Assembly: GCF_008326305.1 (NCBI RefSeq)
Contig: NZ_BIXY01000039.1
Location: 1 to 56,870, forward strand
DNA: 56,870 bases
Origin: Dictyobacter arantiisoli
GTDB lineage: Bacteria; Chloroflexota; Ktedonobacteria; Ktedonobacterales; Ktedonobacteraceae
Direction: 5' to 3'
A program made the position numbers and the translations under genes. The notes beneath the pieces were generated by a model, which saw only the letters and a program-made list of their open reading frames with translations, was not told the origin of the DNA and searched no databases. Every line of letters starts with the position of its first letter. Positions within the stretch are counted from its first letter, which is position 1. Positions 43,464 through 53,415 of the stretch are shown piece after piece.

Positions 43464-45921
43464 AACAACACCTCCATTTGATGAAAATGAGCTGACAGAT
43501 GAAGATTTAGAGATACTGAAAAGCTTCGATGCTATCGAGAGTTGGTCAGAACCTACCTCCTTATCCTCCTCCACAACGCCACAACCAGCGGATACATCCA
43601 CAACCGTGGAACAAGATGAAACACTAGAAATGCTGCTTGTTTTTCTGGAAGAGGCCAACGAGGATATTGCTAAAATAAGGCAGGCGCTGAATCAGATCCT
43701 GCAGCAGCCGCAGCCGTCTCCTACCCGCTTTACCAGCTTCCAGCGTGCAGGCCATAAGCTACGTGGTACAGCAGGTGCCGTTGGCTATAACACTATGTCC
43801 ATTGCCGCTGAACATATCGAAACCATCGCCGAGCAGGTTCAACAGGGGCGAGTACAACCAGAGACAGGACTGGAAGCCATCTCACGTGCGCTAGTCGTGC
43901 TGGATCATTGCCATCAATATCTTTCAGAAGAGGGGCATGAACCCGAGGCTCCCGATATGATTGCCAATCTGGAGGCATACTATATCACTCTGGACATAGA
44001 TATTACTCAATCCTCCAGTTCAGATACAGGACCACTGAGTGTACAGGGAACCTATACAACAGCAGATCAAGCCAGGATTACACGACACTTATCCCACAGC
44101 GAATCAACAGCAAAATTAGATACACACAAGACAACATCACAGACCAATTCTGCGATCAAACCACCAGCCAGAGAAGATGAGAACACGGCATTTATTCAGA
44201 TCGAAGCCCGGCGTTTCGAACAATTCCTCAATCATACGCGAGAATTGTTCAATCTTAAGGCAGCGCTCGATAACGCTCAACAGAATGTCACAATCGCGTT
44301 ACAAGAGCAACAAGTTGCGTTGGTCCGCTTACAACAACTTGAGCAACCACTCACCAATCAGTTGCAAGCAGAGCATCCTTTACCAGTTGAAGATACATTC
44401 AACTCATCCTCACTCATCGCACGCATCTTAAGTACGGCAGACCCGGAAACACTACGAAACAGCAAACAAAAACAGCGTCTGCGTCCTCCATTCGTCCAGG
44501 CGGAACATTCCTGGGATGAACTGGATATGGAGCGTTACACAGAAAAAGATCTGTTGTCGCGCTCCTTACGCGAAGCTATCATGCAAGTAACCGCCTGCGC
44601 CAACCGTGTCACGCTCGCCACCACAGAACTTCAGGCGCTTCAGCAAGAGTATCAGGCACATGTGGCCTTCGTCTATAACGATACCCGCCAGATGCGTCTG
44701 ACCCCACTCAGCGTCATCATACCCGGACTACAGCAGATTATTGCCGAGAGCGTCCTGGCCCGGCAATATCAGGTCGCCGTGGAATTTGCTGGCGATCAGC
44801 TCGAAATTGATCAGGCCATTTTAGAAATTCTAGCTCCAACCCTTCAACAGATGTTGCATATCTGTACATCCGATAGCTCCGTCATCCAGGAAGAACAGCA
44901 AGAACTGTATCGCATCTGGTTTCAGGCACATGGCAACGGGGAACTCATCACCATTGAGATCGGCTTCTCTATGCCTGTGCTGGGTGGCGCGTTAGAAGTT
45001 TTGCAGACGATGGTACAAAAACTAAATGGCTCCCTGAATCCACAGCGCAATGCCAGCGGAGGCGTCAGCTTTCATCTCTCCTTTCCACGCACATATGGTG
45101 GAGTCAAAAGCTTAATTGTGCGTATCGACGATCAACAATTTATAGTACCCATAGCGCAAATACAGCGTGTCGGACTTCAGGGACAGGAGAGCTGTGATCA
45201 AAACTATCAGCTTAAAGAGCTAATCGATTTCGCCGATAGCTCGACGGTCAATTCTGCTACAAATAGTCCCAGACCGTTGTTAATCATGCAATCACAGGCT
45301 ACCCGCAAAACCGTGGGCATCGTGGTTGACGAGATTATTGGTGAGGCCGAAATGATGGTCAAACCACTTGCCAATATCTTACAACGTCCCGGCATCAGTG
45401 AATCCGCTATCGATGGGCAAGGCAATGTCCTTTTTATGATTGATCTATCAGAAGCACTCAGATATTATATGAAGCAGGCGGCAACGCACAACCTGACCGC
45501 CAGACAAGAAGGAATGAGGCCAGCTCAGCCCAGACGTTCGAGCAATACTATGGCTAAAATACTCATTGCAGATGATTCAGCCAGTCACCGTCAGGCGATT
45601 ATCCGCACGCTCAAGCAAGAACGCTATGCTATCGCAGAAGCCAGAGATGGTATGGAAGCAATTGAGCAGCTTATGGAGAACACGCCCGATATCTTCCTGC
45701 TGGATATTGAAATGCCCAACCTCAATGGCTATGATGTTCTCAATATCATCCATGAATATCCTGAACTGGCCCATATTCAAACGATTATGCTCACCTCACG
45801 CACCTCAGAAAAGCATATGCAACGTGCTCTCGAACTTGGTGCGCAGGCGTATCTCACCAAACCATGTTCGCAAGAACTCTTACTTGCCACCATCCATAAG
45901 TTGCTCGCCCGCCCATCCTGA
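43456..45921 (+). CDS. CheA-like Hpt-CheW-REC hybrid with degenerate kinase core
   Basis: An 821-residue protein. An acidic N-terminus (1-55) is followed by an Hpt domain with phospho-His100 in GHKLRGTAGAVG, a long Gln-rich linker, a helical dimerisation region (MRLTPLSVIIPGLQQII, the CheA RMVPFSRL-type motif), a remnant HATPase (about 435-540), a CheW domain (about 548-680) and a C-terminal receiver (about 697-821) with DDSASHRQ, LLDIEMPNLNG and LTKP. Where CheA has LRNAVDHG the text reads MLHICTSDS, and no GxGI or GTGLGL box follows. It therefore probably cannot bind ATP. Confidence 0.85.
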   Translation: MNETTPPFDENELTDEDLEILKSFDAIESWSEPTSLSSSTTPQPADTSTTVEQDETLEMLLVFLEEANEDIAKIRQALNQILQQPQPSPTRFTSFQRAGHKLRGTAGAVGYNTMSIAAEHIETIAEQVQQGRVQPETGLEAISRALVVLDHCHQYLSEEGHEPEAPDMIANLEAYYITLDIDITQSSSSDTGPLSVQGTYTTADQARITRHLSHSESTAKLDTHKTTSQTNSAIKPPAREDENTAFIQIEARRFEQFLNHTRELFNLKAALDNAQQNVTIALQEQQVALVRLQQLEQPLTNQLQAEHPLPVEDTFNSSSLIARILSTADPETLRNSKQKQRLRPPFVQAEHSWDELDMERYTEKDLLSRSLREAIMQVTACANRVTLATTELQALQQEYQAHVAFVYNDTRQMRLTPLSVIIPGLQQIIAESVLARQYQVAVEFAGDQLEIDQAILEILAPTLQQMLHICTSDSSVIQEEQQELYRIWFQAHGNGELITIEIGFSMPVLGGALEVLQTMVQKLNGSLNPQRNASGGVSFHLSFPRTYGGVKSLIVRIDDQQFIVPIAQIQRVGLQGQESCDQNYQLKELIDFADSSTVNSATNSPRPLLIMQSQATRKTVGIVVDEIIGEAEMMVKPLANILQRPGISESAIDGQGNVLFMIDLSEALRYYMKQAATHNLTARQEGMRPAQPRRSSNTMAKILIADDSASHRQAIIRTLKQERYAIAEARDGMEAIEQLMENTPDIFLLDIEMPNLNGYDVLNIIHEYPELAHIQTIMLTSRTSEKHMQRALELGAQAYLTKPCSQELLLATIHKLLARPS

Positions 45922-45940
45922 TAGAGAAACTGCTTGCCAC

Positions 45941-45998
45941 AAACAGTAGAGCCCTGGGGCTATCCAATAAGGAAGGTTCCCAGGGCTCTACTGTTTGT
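45941..45998. terminator. Bidirectional terminator between cheA and ftsH
   Basis: Perfect 18-bp arms (45941-45958 and 45979-45996) with A-rich and T-rich ends lie between convergent cheA (plus) and ftsH (minus). Confidence 0.8.
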
Positions 45999-46019
45999 AT
46001 GCGAAGCTAGACGATGTGT

Positions 46020-48068
46020 TTAGCGATAAGAGGCGGGGGCAGCTTCGATAGCTCCGGTCTCAATCATAATCTCACGCAATTGTTTAGCATCAATGACCTC
46101 ATTGGTGCGTAACGCGTGCGCAATGCGATCCAGGGTGACGCGATGTTCGCTCAAAAGATTTACCGCACGCTCATAAGCATGCGCGACAATGCGATTGACC
46201 TCTTCATCGATCAGTGTAGCGGTCTTCTCACTATACTCACGTGAGTTGCTGGCCAGTGCGGTACCGGCAAAAGGATCTTCGCGTTCACTATAGGAGATTG
46301 TACCAAGGCGCTCACTCATACCCCACTTGGTCACCATCTGACGAGCAATCGCGGTGACGCGTTGCAGATCATTTTCGGCCCCTGTAGTAATATGACCAAT
46401 TGCGACCTGTTCGCTAGCTCGGCCACCAAGGGCCGTAACCAACTGTGCTTCCAGATAATCCTGGCCATAGTTATAACGATCATCCAGCGGCGTATACTGC
46501 GTCACACCGAGCGCCTGACCACGTGGAACAATCGTGACCTTGGTCACAGGGTCCACAAACTCGGTCAACAGGCCGGTGAGCGCGTGTCCACCTTCGTGAT
46601 ACGCAATCACATTGAGATCGCTCTCGCTCAGGATCAATGGGCGTTCAGCTCCAATCTGAATCTTATCCAATGACTCCAGGAAACAGTTCTGCGTCACATA
46701 ATCCAGATTACGACGTGCCGCCAGCAAAGCGGCTTCGTTCACCAGATTCGCCAGATCAGCGCCGACCATGCCAGGTGTCTGGCGTGCCAGGGCGACCAGA
46801 TCCACATCGTTGCCCAGAGGCACCGTGCGGGAATGGATCTTCAGGATCGAGAGACGACCATTCCAATCGGGACGATCCACAGTCACGCGACGGTCAAAAC
46901 GTCCGGGGCGGAGCAACGCCTTATCTAATCCATCGGGACGGTTGGTCGCGGCGATAACTACAACAGCCTGACGAGCATCGAAACCATCCATCTCAACCAG
47001 CAACTGGTTCAAGGTCTGCTCACGCTCATCGTTACTATTGATACTTGAGCCACGCTGCCGTCCAACAGCATCAATTTCATCAATAAAGATAATGCTTGGA
47101 GATGCCTTCTTCGCCTGATCAAACAGATCACGCACGCGACTGGCACCCACACCAACCAGTACCTCCACAAATTCAGAACCGCTTATAGAGAAGAACGGCA
47201 CACCGGCTTCACCGGCCACGGCACGGGCCAGCAGTGTTTTACCAGTTCCCGGAGGGCCCACCAGTAAGACACCGCGAGGAATCATACCACCCAGGCGCTG
47301 GAACTTCTGAGGAGTCTTCAAGAACTCCACCACCTCAACCAGATCATTTTTAGCCTCATCAACCCCTGCGACATCCGCGAAAGTAGTCGAGGGGCGATCT
47401 TCGAGGATCACCTTGGCCTTACTCTTGCCAAAACTAAAGATGTTTTGCTGGCTTGAAGTTGCTCGCCGCATCACCACCAGGAAGATACCAATCACCAGTA
47501 ACCAGGGCAGGAAGTTGATCAGTATATACAAGAAATTATTGTCCGGTACAGGCTTTGCTTGATACGGAACATGATACTGATCCAACAACTTCATCAGCGT
47601 GGAGTCGCCATTGGGGAGCATCGTGAAATGGAACTTCACGCCCGTCTTCTGGTTGACCGTAATCGCGTTTTTAAAAGTACCAGTGACATCTTGTCCCTGG
47701 AACACAACTGAATCTACATTGCCATTTTTAATTTGTTGATAAATGGTACTATTCTGTACTTCAATAGTGTCGGCGCTGACCCCACCATTGCTCTGCGTAA
47801 ATAGCTGGAAGAGATAAATCCCTACAATCAGCACCACTGCAATGATGATGACGCGAAAAATGATAGAGGAAACATTGCCGCCCTCACGTGGGCCACCCGG
47901 GGTGTTCCCATTTCCGCCACTATCTGGTCTTTTTGGACCTCGCGAACCCTGGTCATCAGGATTCTGGTACATATATGTAGCCTGAGCATCCATCGGTTCA
48001 GACCTGCTTTCTTCGTCTGTCGAGACATCCAAAGAGGATGCTCTTACAAGAGACCGGATATTGAACAC
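46020..48068 (-). CDS. ftsH: ATP-dependent zinc metalloprotease FtsH
   Basis: A membrane AAA+ protease that degrades misfolded membrane and regulatory proteins. The 682-residue protein has a disordered N-terminus of about 65 residues, two membrane helices ([19 protein letters not shown] and [18 protein letters not shown]), Walker A GPPGTGKT, Walker B IIFIDEID, the second region of homology ([18 protein letters not shown]) and the zinc site HEGGH. GTG 48068 has GGAG 11 nt upstream; the in-frame Met 26 is an alternative start and would remove a divergent extension. Confidence 0.95.
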   Translation of the reverse strand: MFNIRSLVRASSLDVSTDEESRSEPMDAQATYMYQNPDDQGSRGPKRPDSGGNGNTPGGPREGGNVSSIIFRVIIIAVVLIVGIYLFQLFTQSNGGVSADTIEVQNSTIYQQIKNGNVDSVVFQGQDVTGTFKNAITVNQKTGVKFHFTMLPNGDSTLMKLLDQYHVPYQAKPVPDNNFLYILINFLPWLLVIGIFLVVMRRATSSQQNIFSFGKSKAKVILEDRPSTTFADVAGVDEAKNDLVEVVEFLKTPQKFQRLGGMIPRGVLLVGPPGTGKTLLARAVAGEAGVPFFSISGSEFVEVLVGVGASRVRDLFDQAKKASPSIIFIDEIDAVGRQRGSSINSNDEREQTLNQLLVEMDGFDARQAVVVIAATNRPDGLDKALLRPGRFDRRVTVDRPDWNGRLSILKIHSRTVPLGNDVDLVALARQTPGMVGADLANLVNEAALLAARRNLDYVTQNCFLESLDKIQIGAERPLILSESDLNVIAYHEGGHALTGLLTEFVDPVTKVTIVPRGQALGVTQYTPLDDRYNYGQDYLEAQLVTALGGRASEQVAIGHITTGAENDLQRVTAIARQMVTKWGMSERLGTISYSEREDPFAGTALASNSREYSEKTATLIDEEVNRIVAHAYERAVNLLSEHRVTLDRIAHALRTNEVIDAKQLREIMIETGAIEAAPASYR

Positions 48069-48792
48069 GTTATAAGTATCTCCATATTACACGCATACCG
48101 ATTTTTCGTCTACTGCTATTGGCTCTGTGTGCAGAACTTTCCAATTCTCTTTGTTTGCCGCCTTCGGCGTCAGGGGAGAAGAAGGAAGAGGGAAGGTGTG
48201 GGGCTGCCGTCTCCCTAAACCCTCTGAGCCCATTCAGGGGTAGAACGAAAAATTTGAAAGATACGCAATAAATACGTTTCACAAGACTGGCAGGTTACAT
48301 AGTCAGGAACGCCAGCAGATTACACGCCATACAAAAACCTATTTTCCAACCCTTCCCCATCCATCCACAAGCACAAGACGCCCACGCCGTGCGTTTCGTG
48401 TATGCCATCCTCATCAAAACAGCTACCTCACCGAGCAAATGATCTGATATCAGACACCGACATATACCATGATATATTTATATATCATGATGTGATGTCG
48501 CGTAGAGCAGTGGGGGTATTCTTTAATAGCAGTGTATCACATATTGTTTCCATAGTTCTGAAGGTGGAATGAGAACCGGCTCGAAGAAGCTCAAAAATCA
48601 GGAGAGAAGAACTGGTAACGGGCATGGAATGGTACTACGTCTTCATTGACGTATACACAGCCAGCTAACGTTTCTGTGCTGTGAGCCGCTCCATTGCTCT
48701 GCTTTTAATACATAGCTATAAATATATGGCCTGTAGTGATTGGAAATTATTTGCGTTTACTTGTTAAGCGCAAACACAAATTAGCGCTCATG
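48069..48792. other. Intergenic region between ftsH and zinc-ribbon gene
   Basis: About 720 bp without a supported gene. A GCCGCCTTCGGCG hairpin lies near 48160, in the same style as other GC hairpins of the window. At 48448-48498 a hairpin pairs CGACAT...CATGATATA with TATATCATG...ATGTCG. A further CACAGC/GCTGTG pair lies at about 48655-48685. No tRNA or known RNA is recognised. Confidence 0.4.
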
Positions 48793-49506
48793 TTAGCGCT
48801 CATAATAGAGGATACGTCCACAGTTTGTGCAGGTCTGCAATTCGGGGCTGATACGTACTAATTGTAACTCGCTTGGTGTCAGGATAACACGGCACCATTG
48901 GCAGGAGTTTTGGTCAACTTTTGATACGGCTCTCCCTTGCTTGGTACGGCGCATCGTTTCATAGCGCTTAACCAGAGTGGGATCTAATTTGGCAACGGCC
49001 TGCTGGCGTTTGGTCTGAAAATCCTGCTCACGCGCATCCGCCTGATCACGGCGCGCTTGCAGAGTCTCTTGCTCCTGCTTCCAGAGCTCTTCAGCCTTTT
49101 GTAAGGCAACAGCCTTCTGTTCCGCAGTCTCAGCCAGGGACTCAGCCATATCCATCACTTCTAGCAAACGCTCTTCCTGGCGATTTTGTTGAGCATGGAG
49201 ATTCTGCAACTCATGCTGGAGCACCTGTAATTCTTTGCTATTCTGGATTGTGCCACCATAGAGCCGACGCTCCTGACTAGCGATACGCTGATTCACATCA
49301 TCCAGTGTCCATTCAGCATCTTTCTGAGCCTGCTGGCCGGAGAGCAATTGTTGCCGTGCCGCTTCATACTCCACGCGCAGCTTCCGCAATGTAGAACTAC
49401 CTTGCAAGGAGGTAGAAATAGATTGCTTTTCAGCAGAGACACGATCCAATTCAAGATCGATCAGTTGCAACTGATATAAGGCAGCTGCCACTATTGTCGT
49501 GTTCAT
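48793..49506 (-). CDS. Coiled-coil protein with C-terminal C4 zinc ribbon
   Basis: The 237-residue protein belongs to the C4-type zinc ribbon family (zf-RING_7 / DUF164). Residues about 10-185 are a long coiled coil with heptad Leu/Ala/Gln and the conserved turn RLYGGTIQNSKELQVLQHEL. The C-terminus has CQWCRVILTP and CTNCGRILYYE. The family is thought to bind nucleic acid or to act in protein assembly, without a settled function. It ends at TAA 48793 and diverges from the cupin gene. Confidence 0.88.
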   Translation of the reverse strand: MNTTIVAAALYQLQLIDLELDRVSAEKQSISTSLQGSSTLRKLRVEYEAARQQLLSGQQAQKDAEWTLDDVNQRIASQERRLYGGTIQNSKELQVLQHELQNLHAQQNRQEERLLEVMDMAESLAETAEQKAVALQKAEELWKQEQETLQARRDQADAREQDFQTKRQQAVAKLDPTLVKRYETMRRTKQGRAVSKVDQNSCQWCRVILTPSELQLVRISPELQTCTNCGRILYYER

Positions 49507-49826
49507 GATAGCCTGGACCCTCCTTATGAAAGCCTACAACGTGCAAAGGATAGTCTATCTATTGTACCGCTTTCCGGACCTAACAGCAATAGTTAACCTA
49601 TACACAAGAAAGTGCGATATTAACAATTTTTTTGCGATCCTTTCATATCCTGTTCACAGAGCGCCACTATACTTAAGGCAACTTTCATCGGTCTACACCT
49701 TTATCTATCGACACGGTCAGACGAACGTAGTTAGCCAGAGCCACATGGGCACAGCTACCTTCGCACAGCTGAGCGGATAGCAACGCTTATCCAAAAATAC
49801 AGTTCTCTTAAGAAAAGGAGTTTAGC
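49507..49826. other. Intergenic region between zinc-ribbon and cupin genes
   Basis: A 320-bp divergent gap. No clear promoter for either gene is visible apart from an isolated TATACT at 49668-49673 on plus. An open frame here (49499-49780) has no RBS and is not called. Confidence 0.35.
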
Positions 49827-50192
49827 ATGCAGATTACGCGCTGGAACAGCCCCACACCGCCTCAGGAACAAGAGTTGCGTCAGAAGATGCATGAGCTTGG
49901 ATTAAATCCTTATCTATGGTCCAACGCCGCTGGCGATACCTATACTCCACACACGCACAGCTATGATAAAGTCTTATATTGTGTACGCGGTTCAATTCGC
50001 TTTACATTACCCGATCAGCTGGATGTCTACGGGCATGCTATTTACGCCAATCTCGCATCTGGGGATTGTATGATTTTGCCTGCCGGCACGCGCCATAGTG
50101 CTCAGGTTGGTCCTCAAGGTGTCACATGTATGGAAGCGGCTCGCGCACCACTGATTACCGCCGCCACACTCCTCTCGCTACATCACTCCTAA
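49827..50192 (+). CDS. Small single-domain cupin protein
   Basis: A 121-residue beta-barrel protein. Metal-ligand motif 1 reads HTHSYDKVLYCVRGSIRF (HxH...E replaced by D/K-region) and motif 2 reads GDCMILPAGTRHSA. The two His of HTH plus the late His of TRH could hold a metal. Substrate unknown. ATG 49827 follows AAAAGGAG. Confidence 0.85.
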   Translation: MQITRWNSPTPPQEQELRQKMHELGLNPYLWSNAAGDTYTPHTHSYDKVLYCVRGSIRFTLPDQLDVYGHAIYANLASGDCMILPAGTRHSAQVGPQGVTCMEAARAPLITAATLLSLHHS

Positions 50193-50212
50193 GCATGCCC
50201 AATAGCGCATAA

Positions 50213-50504
50213 AATGAACACAAACGTAGGTGCGTCCCAAGGCCGCAGCCGAGGTGCGCTTTCCTCATCACGTACGAGAAACGCACCCGTAGGCTCATCC
50301 TTACCACAACTGTCATGCCAGGGACGTCACAGCGCGTTGGGGCGAGATGGTCGTACATGAACGGGGAAGCCCCCCCCGTAGGCTCATCCTTGCCACAACT
50401 GTCATGCCAGGGGCGTCACAGCGCGTTGGGGCGAGATGGTCGTACGTGAACGGGGAAGCGCACCTCGGTTGCGACCTCGGGACGCACCTACGTTTTTGTT
50501 CATT
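50213..50504. repeat. Inverted-repeat element with internal 89-bp tandem repeat
   Basis: Arms of 49 bp (50213-50261 and 50456-50504) match in reverse complement with four mismatches. Between them two about 85-bp units (from 50286 and 50375, period 89) differ by only a few A/G transitions. No coding frame is credible. It sits between the cupin gene and guaA; the rest of the gap to 50903 holds a weak possible promoter (TTGAAT 50624, TATACT 50649) but no gene. Confidence 0.85.
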
Positions 50505-50903
50505 CTCACCAATTCCGGTCTGTTCATCTCTTGTCTGAGTTCGGGGTTTTCGCGTTGTTGCACTATCCATTCTCGTTATTTTAGTGGTATTGCCTGTGAA
50601 TGACGGCTCCTAGGTGGGTTTGTTTGAATGGGATACGGTGATCTGTGATATACTCTAACATTAATATTGAATGCTTATACCAGCGCAATGAGAACTCGTT
50701 CGCAGTGGATAATTGGCAGGCCAGCGATACACGTGCACATGTGCCTGAACACCCACGAGTATCTTTGTATACCTCCTCCAATGCGCCGACGGCCTCTCTT
50801 GCCTGTAATCGTTATAGCAACGGCCATGATGTACAGGCGTCCCTCGCTGGCCGTCAACACAGCCTATTTGCCCGCGCAGTGCGCTATTTGGAGAAAGGAC
50901 CCC

Positions 50904-52550
50904 ATGCACGCTTTAGAGCGCCGAGAGGCCATTATTGTTCTGGATTACGGCTCACAATATAGCCGCTTAATCACCCGTCGTATCCGCGAATGTCAGGTTT
51001 ATAGTGAACTTGTTCCGGCCAATACAACGCTGGAAGACCTGCAAAAAAATGCCCACCTGGATATTAAAGGTTTTATCTTCTCAGGCGGCCCATCCAGTGT
51101 TTATGATGCCGATGCACCTCTCTGTGATCCCGCCATTCTGAATAGCGGACTCCCTATTCTGGGTATTTGCTATGGGATGCAACTGTTGGCACAAGAGTTG
51201 GGTGGACATGTCGCTCCAACCCAGGGCTTGCGCGAATATGGTCCTGCTACCATTGAGGTGTTGCCAGAGGCAGCCGAGGATAAACAGATTTTCCGTATTT
51301 TCGAGGGTATCTCAGCTACGCCACAACAAACCGATAATCTCGATGCCTCCCAGCCTGAGGTACTGCGCCTGCCTGCCTGGATGAGTCATGGCGATAGTGT
51401 CGATAAGCTTCCAGAAGGCTTCCGGGTGCTGGCTCGTACCGAGAGCAATCCTGTCGCGGCGATCGGGGATGCCAGAGGCTATATCGGCCTGCAATTTCAT
51501 CCCGAGGTGACCCATACGCCACAGGGAAAAGAGATTATCCGCAACTTCCTTTTCCGCATCTGCCATTGTGAAGCCAGTTGGACAGCCGGTCATGTGATCG
51601 ATGAGGCGGTGGATCTGATTCGTCAGCAGGTAGGATCTGACCATGTGATCTGTGGACTCTCAGGCGGCGTTGATTCGGCAGTGGCGGCCCTGCTGATCCA
51701 TAAGGCGATTGGCGATCAGCTGACGTGTATTTTTGTCGATACGGGATTGCTGCGGGCCGGTGAGCGTGAGCAGGTTGAGGAGACCTTTGCGAACCATATG
51801 CACATTCCCCTGGTGGTGGTCGATGCCCGCCAGCGTTTCCTGGATAAGCTCGCCAATGTGTCTGATCCAGAGCGCAAGCGCAAGATTATTGGCGCGGAAT
51901 TCATTAGCATCTTTGAGGATGAGGCGGTTCGCCTGGCCGAGACACAGGAGAATGTGACCTTCCTGGCCCAGGGCACCCTGTATCCCGATGTAATCGAGAG
52001 TACCAGTCATGATACTGCAACCACGGCCAAGAGCATTAAATCCCATCACAATGTCGGTGGTCTGCCCAGCGAGATGAAATTAAAGCTGGTTGAGCCACTC
52101 CGTATGCTCTTTAAGGATGAGGTGCGCGAGATTGGTGCGGCCCTGGGACTGCCTGAAGAGTGGGTCTGGCGTCATCCTTTCCCCGGTCCAGGTCTGGCGA
52201 TCCGTGTGATCGGTGCCGTCGATGAGCCAAAACTGAAAGTATTGCGCGAGGCGGATCGCATTGTGATTGAAGAGATCCGCAAAGCTGGCATCTATCGCGA
52301 ATTGGGACAGGCATTTGCGGTCCTGACACCTGTGCAGAGTGTGGGCGTAATGGGCGATTATCGCACCTATGCCTATCTGGTTGCGGTACGCGCCGTGACG
52401 ACCGGCGACTTTATGACCGCCGACTGGGCCCGCCTGCCAGATGAACTGCTGGGACGTATCTCAAACCGTTTGACCAATGAGATCGCGGAGATCAATCGTG
52501 TTGTCTATGACATCACTTCGAAGCCACCTTCGACGATTGAATGGGAATAA
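50904..52550 (+). CDS. guaA: GMP synthase (glutamine-hydrolysing)
   Basis: GuaA makes GMP from XMP, ATP and glutamine. The N-terminal class I amidotransferase has FSGGPSSVY, the Cys in GICYGMQ and the His/Glu in LQFHPE. The ATP-pyrophosphatase domain has the P-loop [10 protein letters not shown] and SHHNVGGLP. The dimerisation domain ends at the conserved IEWE terminus. The 548-residue protein starts at ATG 50904, after GGAGAAAGGA; the frame is open further upstream but has no family similarity there. It is followed by the NUDIX gene 21 bp later. Confidence 0.97.
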   Translation: MHALERREAIIVLDYGSQYSRLITRRIRECQVYSELVPANTTLEDLQKNAHLDIKGFIFSGGPSSVYDADAPLCDPAILNSGLPILGICYGMQLLAQELGGHVAPTQGLREYGPATIEVLPEAAEDKQIFRIFEGISATPQQTDNLDASQPEVLRLPAWMSHGDSVDKLPEGFRVLARTESNPVAAIGDARGYIGLQFHPEVTHTPQGKEIIRNFLFRICHCEASWTAGHVIDEAVDLIRQQVGSDHVICGLSGGVDSAVAALLIHKAIGDQLTCIFVDTGLLRAGEREQVEETFANHMHIPLVVVDARQRFLDKLANVSDPERKRKIIGAEFISIFEDEAVRLAETQENVTFLAQGTLYPDVIESTSHDTATTAKSIKSHHNVGGLPSEMKLKLVEPLRMLFKDEVREIGAALGLPEEWVWRHPFPGPGLAIRVIGAVDEPKLKVLREADRIVIEEIRKAGIYRELGQAFAVLTPVQSVGVMGDYRTYAYLVAVRAVTTGDFMTADWARLPDELLGRISNRLTNEIAEINRVVYDITSKPPSTIEWE

Positions 52551-52571
52551 AAGCAGAGGTACAGCATCTCA

Positions 52572-53387
52572 ATGCTTGAATTTGAAGTACTGGCACGTGG
52601 TCTCTATCGACCCGAGCAGCTAGAGATAGAGTATCAAGCACAGCAGCGCCTGCAATTCGCTCCAGAGTTGCAGGCGGCTCTGGATAGCGATTGGCAAAAT
52701 CAACTGCAACAGGCATCCCAACAGCAGCGCCTGCTCTTCGATGCTCCCCTGTATCGCTTGCTCTCCGTCCCACCAGCGCACACATCCGACCGACTGCATC
52801 TGATTCTGGGTGACACGAGCTATAAAGAATATGTTACGACACGCACCCGTGCCTTCGCGGATCAACATACCAGAAGCGAACTCGGCAATCCTCTCGCCGT
52901 TTGCTCCGTTGTTGAGACCTGCGACCATGTGATCCTGCTCGATCAGCGCCAGGGCGTGGATGTCTATGTGGGACGCTATCATGTCATCGGCGGCTTCTTT
53001 GAACGCGACCGGGATATCACTGCTCAACAACCTGATCCCTTCAGAGCCATCCGGCGCGAAATTCGGGAAGAGACCGGCATCCAGGAACAGGATATTCAGG
53101 AGCAATATTGCCTGGGACTGGTCTATGATCTCACCATGCCGCACAGCGAACTCTGCTTCCTAACACGCCTGCGCATTCCCCTCACCGAGGTACAGAAAAG
53201 GGTAGCGGAAGATCAAGAGATTAAAACGCTGCACACATTATCTGTGACAGCCAAAAGCTTACAACAATTTATCCTTACCCACCACGGCAATATCTCAGCT
53301 ACCGGCGAGCCCAATCTACTCTTTTATGGCGCCTGGAAATTTGGCGAAAGCTGGTTAGCTGATATCATGCACAAGCTTGATGCATGA
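52572..53387 (+). CDS. NUDIX hydrolase-family protein
   Basis: A 271-residue protein with an N-terminal about 110-residue region of unknown type and a NUDIX domain. The Nudix box is FERDRDI...AIRREIREETGI: the REIREETGI half is canonical, while the first half has an insert (TAQQPDP) so the spacing G-x5-E-x7-REUxEExGU is not exact. Substrate unknown; nucleotide-sugar or nucleotide clearing would suit its place after guaA. The stop codon lies inside a copy of the hairpin repeat (copy D). Confidence 0.8.
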   Translation: MLEFEVLARGLYRPEQLEIEYQAQQRLQFAPELQAALDSDWQNQLQQASQQQRLLFDAPLYRLLSVPPAHTSDRLHLILGDTSYKEYVTTRTRAFADQHTRSELGNPLAVCSVVETCDHVILLDQRQGVDVYVGRYHVIGGFFERDRDITAQQPDPFRAIRREIREETGIQEQDIQEQYCLGLVYDLTMPHSELCFLTRLRIPLTEVQKRVAEDQEIKTLHTLSVTAKSLQQFILTHHGNISATGEPNLLFYGAWKFGESWLADIMHKLDA

Positions 53388-53415
53388 ATTTTCGCATCTT
53401 CGGCCCTCAATTTTT
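53381..53415 (+). repeat. Left half of hairpin repeat copy D
   Basis: TGCATGAATTTTCGCATC matches TGCATGAGTTTTCGCACC of copy B with few changes, continuing to the T run. The ISL3 element has inserted after it. The other half resumes at 54852. Confidence 0.6.

Noticed and set aside
50286-50459. CRISPR-like or iteron repeats before guaA
   Set aside because: Only two long units without distinct spacers, enclosed by inverted arms; no replication or Cas gene is nearby.
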